Shown here: positions 15,437-21,219 of the stretch, piece after piece | Layout of the letters: the number at the start of each line of letters is the position of its first letter | Position numbering within the stretch: position 1 is the first letter of the stretch | Assembly: GCF_001752395.1 (NCBI RefSeq) | Contig: NZ_MKEK01000001.1 | Coordinates: forward strand, 835,824 to 857,042 | Reading direction: 5' to 3' | DNA length: 21,219 nucleotides | Origin: Rheinheimera salexigens | GTDB taxonomy: Bacteria; Pseudomonadota; Gammaproteobacteria; Enterobacterales; Alteromonadaceae | The notes under the pieces: generated by a model | Seen by the model: only the letters and a program-made list of their open reading frames with translations | The model's database searches: none | Told to the model about the DNA's origin: nothing | Translations under genes and position numbers: made by a program

Positions 15437-15585
15437 GGAGCAATCCGTATTTGTAGCAAATGCAAATACTGTCTGTACCGATAAGTTGTTGTAAGTTTTA
15501 AAGATGCGATGTAATGTTCAATAGATTAAATTCGCAAAGGCGGAAAAATCCTTGTTTAAATACGGATTTTTCCGCCGAATAAGCG
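15431..15585 (+). repeat. ORF-less integron cassette, copy 2 (155 bp)
   Basis: It is bounded by the cut points of GTTAGAC (15430-15436) and GTTAGCT (15585-15591). It aligns end to end and without gaps with 7645-7799, sharing TTAGACGGA, TCCGTATTTGT, ATAAGTT-N-TTGTAA and the terminal stem. Its stem, GGCGGAAAAATCC with GGATTTTTCCGCC, is better paired than in copy 1, while its R'' has decayed (GATGTAATG where copy 1 has GATATAACA). Confidence 0.7.
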
Positions 15586-15629
15586 TTAGCTCTCTAGAGT
15601 GACTTATCGTAGTTAATCATCTTGTCAGG

Positions 15630-16046
15630 ATGAACAAGGATAGATACTTGAAAAATAGATTCATAAAGACAGAAAATCTGCCAGACAGTTTATGGTGTGA
15701 TAAGTCAGAAAATATTTTACTTCCAAGTCAGTTGGTCGACCTATGGAAAGGACTGTTGAATGATAATTCACTTATGGACCTGGCTAATGAAAAGGCTCCT
15801 AAGGGTTTTGAAGGTGGTATATCAAAAGAGGATACCGATAAACATCTTGCTTGGCGTTACAACGGGTCGTGCGCGCGAGTAATTTTGTCATTATTAGATC
15901 CTAAGGCAAAACTGTCAGATGTGTCTGATGCTTATGCTTCAACATTTGCAGGGAATAAGGTTTTTGTCGCCGATCTTCCAAGTGGTTCCGGCGCAGCAAT
16001 AGTCAGTATACTTTGTACTCTGTATGAACTTAGAAAAAATAACGTC
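15630..16046 (+). pseudogene. Unknown gene, 5' part, cut by IS3 element
   Basis: 139 codons from ATG 15630 (weak ribosome site TCAGG) run in frame into the IS3 left end at 16047. The protein begins MNKDRYLKNRFIKTENLP and includes KEDTDKHLAWRYNGSCARV and then VFVADLPSGSGAAIVSIL. The last stretch, D-L-P-S-G-S-G-A after a hydrophobic strand, resembles motif I of an AdoMet methyltransferase or another Rossmann-type nucleotide site; this is inference. The continuation is at 17283-18130. The family is not recognised. The gene lies directly after ORF-less cassette copy 2 and is followed by an attC, so the intact gene was an integron cassette. Confidence 0.7.
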
Positions 16047-16064
16047 TGGACTTCCCAGCTTTCA

Positions 16065-16937
16065 CTAGACAGTTTGTTGTTTCAAAAAATACGCTTCTTC
16101 AAATTTAGCCGGCGAAACGCCGCCTGTGTGTGAGTGTCGTTTTTTTGGATTGTAAAACATTTCTATAAAGTTAAATATCTCGGTTTTCGCATCCTCTCTC
16201 GTCGAGTATATCTTTCTTCGTGTCACCCGTTTTTTTAACGTAGCAAAAAAGCTTTCCGCTACCGCATTATCATGACAATTGCCTCGCCGGCTCATCGATG
16301 GTTTTAGGTTATGCTCTTTCATAAAAGAGAGATAGTCAGCGCTGCCATATTGGCTACCTTGATCACTATGCACTAAGACCGACTGTTTAGGTCTACGTTG
16401 ATAAACGGCCATGAGCAATGCTTGAATGACTAAGTGTTTATTCATGTTTTTATCCATCGACCAACCCACAACACGGCGGGAGAATAAGTCGATGACGGTT
16501 GCAAGATACAAAAAGCCTTCATAAGTGCGAATGTAGGTGATATCACTAACCCACGCCGTGTTAGGCGCGGTGGGCTTAAAGTCACGCTCTAGTACGTTAT
16601 CGGCTATCCGTGATGGCTTACCACCTTTGATGTATCGTCGTTTGTAGCCGATTTGGGCTTTCAATCTGTTCAAGCGCATAATTTTAGCCACACGGTGAAC
16701 ACTGCATGTTTCGCCGGCTTCTCGCAAATCACGATGTATCCACGGACTGCCATAGGTGCCACCGCTGGCGATATAAAATGCGTTGATCCGCTTGAGCAAC
16801 CGATGATCTTCGATAGCTCTATTGCTCAACGGCGTTTTAAGCCACGCATAAAAGCCGCTGCGGTTAATTTTTAATACACGACACATGGCTAAAACAGAAA
16901 ACAACTGCTGATGATCCCGGATAAAGGCGTACTTCAC
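16065..16937 (-). CDS. IS3-family transposase OrfB
   Basis: The DDE catalytic half of the transposase. Visible are an HTH_21-like start (INRSGFYAWL), the rve integrase core with Asp in WVSDITYI and in VHSDQGSQY, and Glu in NCHDNAVAESFFATLK. The C-terminal FYNPKKRHSHTGGVSPAKFE is typical. As read it starts at a GTG (16935-16937) that overlaps the OrfA stop, but the active product is expected to be the OrfAB fusion made by -1 frameshifting. All three catalytic residues are present and the frame is intact, so the element may still be active. Confidence 0.95.
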   Translation of the reverse strand: MKYAFIRDHQQLFSVLAMCRVLKINRSGFYAWLKTPLSNRAIEDHRLLKRINAFYIASGGTYGSPWIHRDLREAGETCSVHRVAKIMRLNRLKAQIGYKRRYIKGGKPSRIADNVLERDFKPTAPNTAWVSDITYIRTYEGFLYLATVIDLFSRRVVGWSMDKNMNKHLVIQALLMAVYQRRPKQSVLVHSDQGSQYGSADYLSFMKEHNLKPSMSRRGNCHDNAVAESFFATLKKRVTRRKIYSTREDAKTEIFNFIEMFYNPKKRHSHTGGVSPAKFEEAYFLKQQTV

Positions 16938-17218
16938 TCTGGCTGGCTTGCAAAGTACCTTGCGGCCTTTTTTAGTATATCCCGCTCCTCCGTGACCCGT
17001 TTTAACTCAGCTTCTAGCTTGGCTATTTTAACTGATTCATCAGACGCCTGGCGGATAACAACCGCTTTTTTACCACTTAACTGGCTTCGCCAGTGATACA
17101 ACGATTTAGCCGAAATCCCTAAACGCTCAGCGACCTCGTTAACAGAATAACCACGATCAGTGACTTGTTTCACTGCTTCGATTTTAAATTCCTCGGTATA
17201 CCGTTTGCCTTTGCTCAT
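16934..17218 (-). CDS. IS3-family OrfA
   Basis: The DNA-binding half of the IS3 transposase. It has an HTH (EEFKIEAVKQVTDRGYSVNEVAERLGISAKSLYHWRSQ) and a C-terminal leucine-zipper-like helix (KIAKLEAELKRVTEERDILKKAARYF). A GTG at 17224 is in frame, but ATG 17218 is preceded by GAGGTG and is preferred (MSKGKRYTEEF). The stop overlaps the OrfB start in the -1 phase. OrfA alone usually acts as a regulator of transposition. Confidence 0.95.
   Translation of the reverse strand: MSKGKRYTEEFKIEAVKQVTDRGYSVNEVAERLGISAKSLYHWRSQLSGKKAVVIRQASDESVKIAKLEAELKRVTEERDILKKAARYFASQPE
16967..16973 (-). promoter_or_regulatory. -1 frameshift site A-AAA-AAG of the IS3 element
   Basis: On the minus strand the OrfA codons CTA AAA AAG place A-AAA-AAG in the phase needed for -1 slippage. 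OrfB is in the -1 frame relative to OrfA, as in other IS3 elements. Confidence 0.85.
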
Positions 17219-17282
17219 AAACACCTCTAATTTAAGTTACATTGTAACTGTTATAAGTGTCTAGCAAAGTCTGGGAAGTCCA

Positions 17283-18130
17283 CTTTTGGGAATGAATGGG
17301 TTTCCTTAATAAGTGATGTAAAGAGATTTTTGCTCGCAAACCCAACAAAAAAGGATACTTTACAACAAAGCTTCCAGAGAAATAACATTCGAATTCCTAT
17401 TGTTGATTATTCAGATGCCGTTAAAGATTCAAATTATTTACAGAGATTTCAAGACTGGATGCGTAAGTATAAGTGGGCTACTAAGTCTGTAAAATCAATA
17501 ACTATAAATAGCTTGCTAGCTCAAGCAAAGAAATGTGAGGAGTCTTTCTCTGTAAGATTGGAGAATTTGCTGACTGAAGATGGCTCATCTTCACCATATG
17601 CTGAAAAAAGAATAACTCCGAAGCTTAGATACTTGTCAGGAAGGCTACTGTATTTATCTAGCAGGGAATATTTAGGTGAAATTAGCGAAAAGTTAACAAA
17701 CCGGCCAGACATGTATTTGATTGCTAAAACAATGGAAGCTGTTGCATTCAGAGACTTTACTGATGTTTTGTCTATGGGTGTAAATGCCACTCACTCTGCC
17801 GCTCAACTTGTTCGAGCTGAAGGAAATGAGCCTGTTCGGATTGATAATGATATTGGTTTGTCTCCTGTCGTAGAACAATCTTTGGCGGTGCTAGTCATTA
17901 ATGGTGTGCAGCATAATTACGGGGCAATAAATACAGAGTTGATGCAACTAGTTGCATCAACTGGTATGAAAGACCTTATGAAATCAAAAAACAGCTTTAT
18001 TAGAGAGTTTGCGTGTCTTCATGGGCTGAGTGAACCAAGACACCAATATTTTTTGGATAGTAGTTTTGATAGGGATGAAGAGCTAGCGATGGATGTACTA
18101 AATCAATTGCAAAGGTCTAGTCATTGCTAA
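17283..18130 (+). pseudogene. Unknown gene, 3' part, after the IS3 element
   Basis: The frame is open straight from the IS3 right end (codons from 17285: FGNEWVSLISDVKRFLLANPTKKD) to TAA 18128-18130, about 282 residues, so the ATG at 17330 is not a true start. The segment is mostly helical; the C-terminal third (AVLVINGVQHNYGAINTELMQLVASTG...) shows no motif I know. The frame does not match that of the 5' part when the IS is removed: two bases are left over, and no target duplication explains them. A deletion or rearrangement therefore accompanied the insertion, and some of the middle may be lost. Confidence 0.7.
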
Positions 18131-18133
18131 TAG

Positions 18134-18205
18134 AGCTAACAAGGCGCTGCTACGGAAAATTTACTCGCTGGCGCTCCTAAATTTCCGCAGAGCGCGGCGT
18201 TAGAT
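18134..18205 (+). repeat. attC site after the split gene
   Basis: R'' AGCTAAC (18134-18140), R' GTTAGAT (18199-18205, perfect consensus). Paired arms are GCGCTGC-N-ACGGAAAATTT and AAATTTCCGCAGAGCGC, with bulges. Total 72 bp. Confidence 0.85.
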
Positions 18206-18221
18206 TTCACAAGGATACCGC

Positions 18222-19610
18222 GTGAGAATTAAAGAAGAATGGAAAAAGTCGGGTTACTTCTGGCTACCTCAAAATGAGGATAAAAAAATCCCAGGTACTC
18301 TTTCGATCTTAGATGGTGGAAAAATTGAACTTGAGGTGGTTGGCCTATTTGATGAAAGCATTGAAGCCCTTAACGGTAATGATGACTTAAGTAGAATTAT
18401 TGGCCATATTGAAAAAGACGGCCTCGTTACGCTGGAAGATTGCTTTTACAGGACGAAAAATATTGCATTTGGCGGTATAAGTAAGTCATTTGTTCATGTC
18501 CATAAAGTTATAAGCGGTGTTGCTTACAAAAAAGATGAAAAAGTCACATTTAATACAGTTTCCTTCGCGGTAGAAGGGATAAATGAATGGGTGGGCATCA
18601 CCGGAATAAATGTTGCTCGTAGTAGCGACTATAAAACAGCAACTATAAGCTACGATCCGCAAGAAGAAATTATTTATGATTTAAGCTCAGGATTTAAGCT
18701 GCATATCCTTTTTGGATATACACTTCCAGGACTTCAAAGTACAACAGAAGCCCGAATAACACATCAAACCTACTTCAAATTATCATCTGAAGTGGCCAGA
18801 GATTTTTCCGAGTTTAGCAAGATTGTTCATCAGGTTACGTATCTGCTTTGTTTTGCTCTTGATTCCACTGTTACTATTAGCGATGTAGCCGCTACATGCA
18901 ACGAAATAACCATAGAAATCTCAAAAGGAAAGACAAGGCCTGCAAATATAAAGCTTTATTATCCTAGCCTCCCATTTTCTAAAGATTCACCCAAGATAGA
19001 TATGCATAAAATGCTATTTCGGTTCTCAGATATTCGCGGAAATGCCACGCATGTATTCAATAAATGGTTTAGCACTTATTCCGTTATACGGCCGTCTATT
19101 GGGTTATATTTCTCTGCAGTGTCGGGGGATCACAAATATCTTGATGGCAAATTTTTAGCACTTGCTCAAGGGCTTGAAACATATCATAGAAGAACCTCAA
19201 CCGAGACTTTTATGGACGTGGCTGAATTCAGGGCAATGGTCGCCTCTCTATTGTGGAGCTGTCCAAAATCTAACAGGAGGTGGCTAAGGGGTCGTATACT
19301 TCACGGTAATGAAATAAATCTTGGTCAAAGAGTCAAAAGGGTCATTAACCCTTACAAGTCGTATATAGGTAATTCAAGACAACGAAATAAATTTGTTAGA
19401 AGCGTTGTTAATACTAGAAACTACCTTACTCACTACAGCGAGGAGCTGGCAAAGGACTCAGCTAAAGGCTCAGAACTTTGGGCGTTATGTCAAAAAATGG
19501 AAGCCGTTTTTCAGCTTCACCTTCTTCAACAGCTCGAGTTCGAAGATTCAGATATTCAAAGAATACTTCGCAATAATTACAAGCTTAAGCAGAAGTTTGA
19601 TGAAATCTAA
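18222..19610 (+). CDS. apeA: ApeA-like HEPN anti-phage protein (cassette gene)
   Basis: A 462-residue protein with the layout of ApeA: an N-terminal beta-rich ApeA domain that opens GYFWLPQNEDKKIPGTLSI (11-29), and a C-terminal Apea-type HEPN domain. The HEPN ribonuclease motif R-x4-H is present as RNYLTH (R399, H404), and the helix ALAQGLETYH (313-322) supplies the other conserved HEPN face. ApeA is known as a single-gene abortive-infection defence; the HEPN part is expected to cut RNA once the N-terminal part senses infection. The start is GTG 18222 with AAGGAT at 18211-18216. The stop overlaps the R'' core of the next attC and the preceding attC ends 16 nt before the start, so it is a complete one-gene cassette. 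Confidence 0.88.
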   Translation: MRIKEEWKKSGYFWLPQNEDKKIPGTLSILDGGKIELEVVGLFDESIEALNGNDDLSRIIGHIEKDGLVTLEDCFYRTKNIAFGGISKSFVHVHKVISGVAYKKDEKVTFNTVSFAVEGINEWVGITGINVARSSDYKTATISYDPQEEIIYDLSSGFKLHILFGYTLPGLQSTTEARITHQTYFKLSSEVARDFSEFSKIVHQVTYLLCFALDSTVTISDVAATCNEITIEISKGKTRPANIKLYYPSLPFSKDSPKIDMHKMLFRFSDIRGNATHVFNKWFSTYSVIRPSIGLYFSAVSGDHKYLDGKFLALAQGLETYHRRTSTETFMDVAEFRAMVASLLWSCPKSNRRWLRGRILHGNEINLGQRVKRVINPYKSYIGNSRQRNKFVRSVVNTRNYLTHYSEELAKDSAKGSELWALCQKMEAVFQLHLLQQLEFEDSDIQRILRNNYKLKQKFDEI

Positions 19611-19681
19611 CAAAGTGCGGCATTTGTAGCTTGCAGCCCTACGACGCTCACAAGTTCTCGCGTATGCGCACGGCGTTATAC
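19605..19681 (+). repeat. attC site after the ApeA cassette
   Basis: R'' ATCTAAC (19605-19611, perfect consensus) shares its TAA with the apeA stop. R' is GTTATAC (19675-19681). Arms AAGTGCGGCATTTG and GTATGCGCACGGC pair partly. 77 bp. Confidence 0.85.
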
Positions 19682-19695
19682 CAAGGAGGTATCAA

Positions 19696-20064
19696 ATGAA
19701 ACGCAACTGGGAAGTAATTCGTGAAGTTCTAATCCGTCTTGAAGAATTGCCAAATACCGATGTAGGTTTGCAGCTACCTGACTTTCCAGCTGAAAAAGCT
19801 TATGACTATGCTTATCATATTGAACTACTGATAGAAGCAGGAATGATTGAGGGGCAAATGTCTAAGGCAGCTAGTGTAGGGCCTGCACACTTTTTCGTTC
19901 ATCGCCTAACATGGGTTGGTCACGAGTTGCTTGACTCTATTCGGTCTTCAACTGTTTGGGAAAAAACGAAGAAAACCTTTGCTAACAAAGGTATTGAAAT
20001 GACATTTGATTTAGTTAAATCAGTAGCAACAGAGATTTCAGTATCGTTGCTTAAGGGAGTTTAG
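19696..20064 (+). CDS. DUF2513-family protein (cassette gene)
   Basis: A 122-residue protein that fits DUF2513, a family common in prophages and islands: MKRNWEVIREVLIRLEEL at the start, AYHIELLIEAGMIEG in the middle, and HRLTWVGHELLDSIRSSTVWEKTKK. The pattern is that of a small winged helix (the 'LTWxGHExLDxIR' strand-helix). Its function is unknown in the family. A textbook ribosome site, AAGGAGGT (19683-19690), lies 5 nt before the ATG and 2 nt after the attC R' core, so this cassette brings its own strong translation signal. The last part (GIEMTFDLVKSVATEISVSLLKGV) is more hydrophobic. Confidence 0.85.
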   Translation: MKRNWEVIREVLIRLEELPNTDVGLQLPDFPAEKAYDYAYHIELLIEAGMIEGQMSKAASVGPAHFFVHRLTWVGHELLDSIRSSTVWEKTKKTFANKGIEMTFDLVKSVATEISVSLLKGV

Positions 20065-20070
20065 CCAGAT

Positions 20071-20151
20071 GCCTAACAATCAAATATTATCGCCAGCATA
20101 AACCGCTGGCTGCGACGTCAAGCCGCTGCGCTCTAAATTTGGGTGTTAGCG
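20071..20151 (+). repeat. attC site after the DUF2513 cassette
   Basis: R'' GCCTAAC (20071-20077, perfect consensus) and R' GTTAGCG (20145-20151). The inner stem TATCGCCAGC with GCTGGCTGCGA and the TAAATTTGGG end match the attC at 8552-8643, minus about 11 bases. It is the last clear attC in the window. Confidence 0.85.
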
Positions 20152-20405
20152 TCCGCTTATTGCTCATAGCAGCCAGCCAACTCTATGGGTTTCCCTCATC
20201 AAACCAACCCAAATCCACCACCGCAATCTGCCCCAAGCCCGCTCTAAATAAACATATACCACTGCGTTTATATTTATACTCTGAAACAACACCAATAAAC
20301 CTGCACCATTAAAATACTGCACTAAATTTGACCTTTCTTTGTACCTAATGCAATATCATTCCCCATTAACTTCTAAAGCAAAAATTAGGCATTACATAAC
20401 CAATA
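20152..20405 (+). promoter_or_regulatory. Upstream region of the hsdS-like gene
   Basis: No gene is seen. TTGACC (20328-20333) with a 17-bp spacer and a poor -10 CAATAT (20351-20356) is a possible promoter. There is no recognisable Shine-Dalgarno sequence just before the ATG at 20406. Confidence 0.35.
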
Positions 20406-20987
20406 ATGAACACAACTCTTAGCCACATTGCTGATGTTTTACCAGGCTATCCATTTCGCGGCAGTATAGCCGCCGTAGCTAATGGTGATGTGCAGGTTGT
20501 TCAGGTTCGTGATGCGCTGCCGACAGGTGAAATAATTCAAACTGACTTAATCAAAACCACGCTAACTGGTAGAAAGCAGCCTGATTGGTTGCAAGCTGGT
20601 GATGTGTTGTTTGTTGCTAAAGGCGCTAAGCACTTTGCGGCTTTGGTCGATGATGCGCCGCGGCAAAGCGTCTGCTCGCCCCATTTTTTTATGATAAGAA
20701 TTAAACCTGAATTTAAACAGCAAGTAACTCCGGCCTTTATTTGCTGGCAGTTAAACCAATTACCAGCCCAGCGTTACTTTTGTAAAACAGCGGAAGGCTC
20801 GCTGTATGTCAGTATTCGGCGGCAGGTATTAGAAAATACGCCTATTACCTTGTTGCCGCTAGCTAGGCAAAACCAATTAACGGCATTGCACCAAAGTGCA
20901 GTGCAAGAGCAAAAAGTATTTAATCAGCTTATGCAAAACAGGCAGCAGCAGCTTGATGCTATCGCGCTGAGTGAGCTAAGCCACTAA
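20406..20987 (+). CDS. hsdS: Half-size type I specificity subunit (single TRD)
   Basis: This 193-residue protein has one target-recognition domain and one helical spacer of the HsdS kind. Residues about 5-140 carry TRD features (LSHIADVLPGYPFRGSI, QVVQVRDA, WLQAGDVLFVAKG, CSPHFFMIRIKPE, VTPAFICWQLNQ, GSLYVSIRRQVLENTPI). Residues 150-190 form the long helix (LPLARQNQLTALHQSAVQEQKVFNQLMQNRQQQ). Ordinary HsdS has two TRDs and about 400 residues, so this one probably dimerises to recognise a symmetric site. It lies 43 nt before hsdM, in S-then-M order. It could instead be a truncated gene, but both ends look natural. Confidence 0.8.
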   Translation: MNTTLSHIADVLPGYPFRGSIAAVANGDVQVVQVRDALPTGEIIQTDLIKTTLTGRKQPDWLQAGDVLFVAKGAKHFAALVDDAPRQSVCSPHFFMIRIKPEFKQQVTPAFICWQLNQLPAQRYFCKTAEGSLYVSIRRQVLENTPITLLPLARQNQLTALHQSAVQEQKVFNQLMQNRQQQLDAIALSELSH

Positions 20988-21030
20988 TTTAATGTAAACC
21001 AATAGCCAAATTCAAAAAGGAAGAAACTAG

Positions 21031-21219
21031 ATGCCAACCAGTAAAATTAATCAGGACGATATCAACAAGGCTGTTTGGGCAGCCTGTGACACCTTTAGAG
21101 GGGTTATTAGCGCTGATACCTACAAAGACTTCGTATTAACCATGCTGTTCTTAAAATACATCTCAGACGTGTATAAAGACGAATATAACACATATGAGCC
21201 TTCTCGGAGTCAATAGGTA
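21031..21219 (+). CDS. hsdM: HsdM type I methylase, N-terminal fragment
   Basis: The first 50 or so residues are the HsdM N-terminal helical domain (INQDDINKAVWAACDTFRGVI, TYKDFVLTMLFLKYISDVYKDEY), which binds HsdS. HsdM is normally about 500 residues and methylates adenine. AAGGAAG lies 6-7 nt before the ATG. After NTYEPSRSQ the frame stops at TAG 21214-21216, with sequence unlike the family. Either a frameshift or an insertion begins near 21195; the AdoMet-binding domain would lie beyond the window in any case. Confidence 0.75.

Larger units (their letters stand above)
16047..17282 (-). mobile_element. Complete IS3-family element (1236 bp)
   Basis: Terminal inverted repeats start TGGACTTCCCAG on both sides (16047-16071 and 17258-17282, about four mismatches in 25). 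Two overlapping frames encode OrfA and OrfB on the minus strand, with a slippery site between. The flanking bases (GTC left, CTT right) do not form the 3- or 4-bp duplication expected of this family. Confidence 0.95.

Noticed and set aside
14742..15630. Full hipBA toxin-antitoxin pair
   Set aside because: No HipA-like kinase motif in any frame after the HipB-like gene.
16047..17282. 3-bp target duplication around the IS3 element
   Set aside because: Left flank ends GTC and right flank starts CTT; no shift of the ends produces a repeat of 3 to 5 bp.
1..21219. CRISPR array, tRNA or rRNA genes
   Set aside because: No regularly spaced identical short repeats, and no cloverleaf or rRNA signature seen by eye on either strand.

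Overview
The window looks like an accessory region of a low-GC marine-type gammaproteobacterium (Vibrionaceae, Shewanella or Pseudoalteromonas-like). The basis is a GreB close to the enterobacterial protein, VCR-like attC sites, and gene families common in those groups. The genus cannot be fixed from the sequence alone. No rRNA, tRNA or CRISPR array was seen.

Left part (1-4815): the 3' end of an IS66-family element (1-797) has cut into a tyrosine-recombinase gene whose last 57 codons survive (798-971). Two tightly coupled genes follow: a 925-residue second recombinase and a 201-residue partner. The order and sizes match the Gamma-Mobile-Trio (GMT: gmtY, gmtZ, gmtX), a class of mobile island that carries defence and toxin cargo. 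A greB gene follows gmtX after 2 nt. Its frame breaks at an A8 run that is also a correctly phased -1 slippery heptamer.

Cargo module (4910-7229): an XRE repressor diverges from a winged-helix/coiled-coil gene that overlaps a superfamily II helicase gene. Two palindromic operators lie in the divergent promoter region. This is the best candidate here for an uncharacterised, switchable system.

Integron-like array (about 7645-20151): several attC sites separate small cassettes, and no integron integrase is in view. Cassettes in order are: an ORF-less 155-bp cassette, a ClpP-like lipoprotein, a small lipoprotein with a TonB-C-like tail, a secreted protein behind a MITE, a large KAP/YobI-type membrane NTPase on the opposite strand, a HipB-like regulator behind three evenly spaced operators, a diverged second copy of the ORF-less cassette, an unknown gene broken by an IS3-family element, an ApeA-type HEPN abortive-infection protein, and a DUF2513 protein.

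Right end (20406-21219): a half-size type I specificity subunit precedes the start of hsdM, whose frame departs from the family near the window edge.

The region therefore stacks three kinds of mobility (GMT recombinases, integron cassettes, and insertion sequences including a MITE) around defence-type genes: ApeA, a type I methylase/specificity pair, and probably the helicase module and the KAP NTPase. Several genes are broken by insertions or indels.
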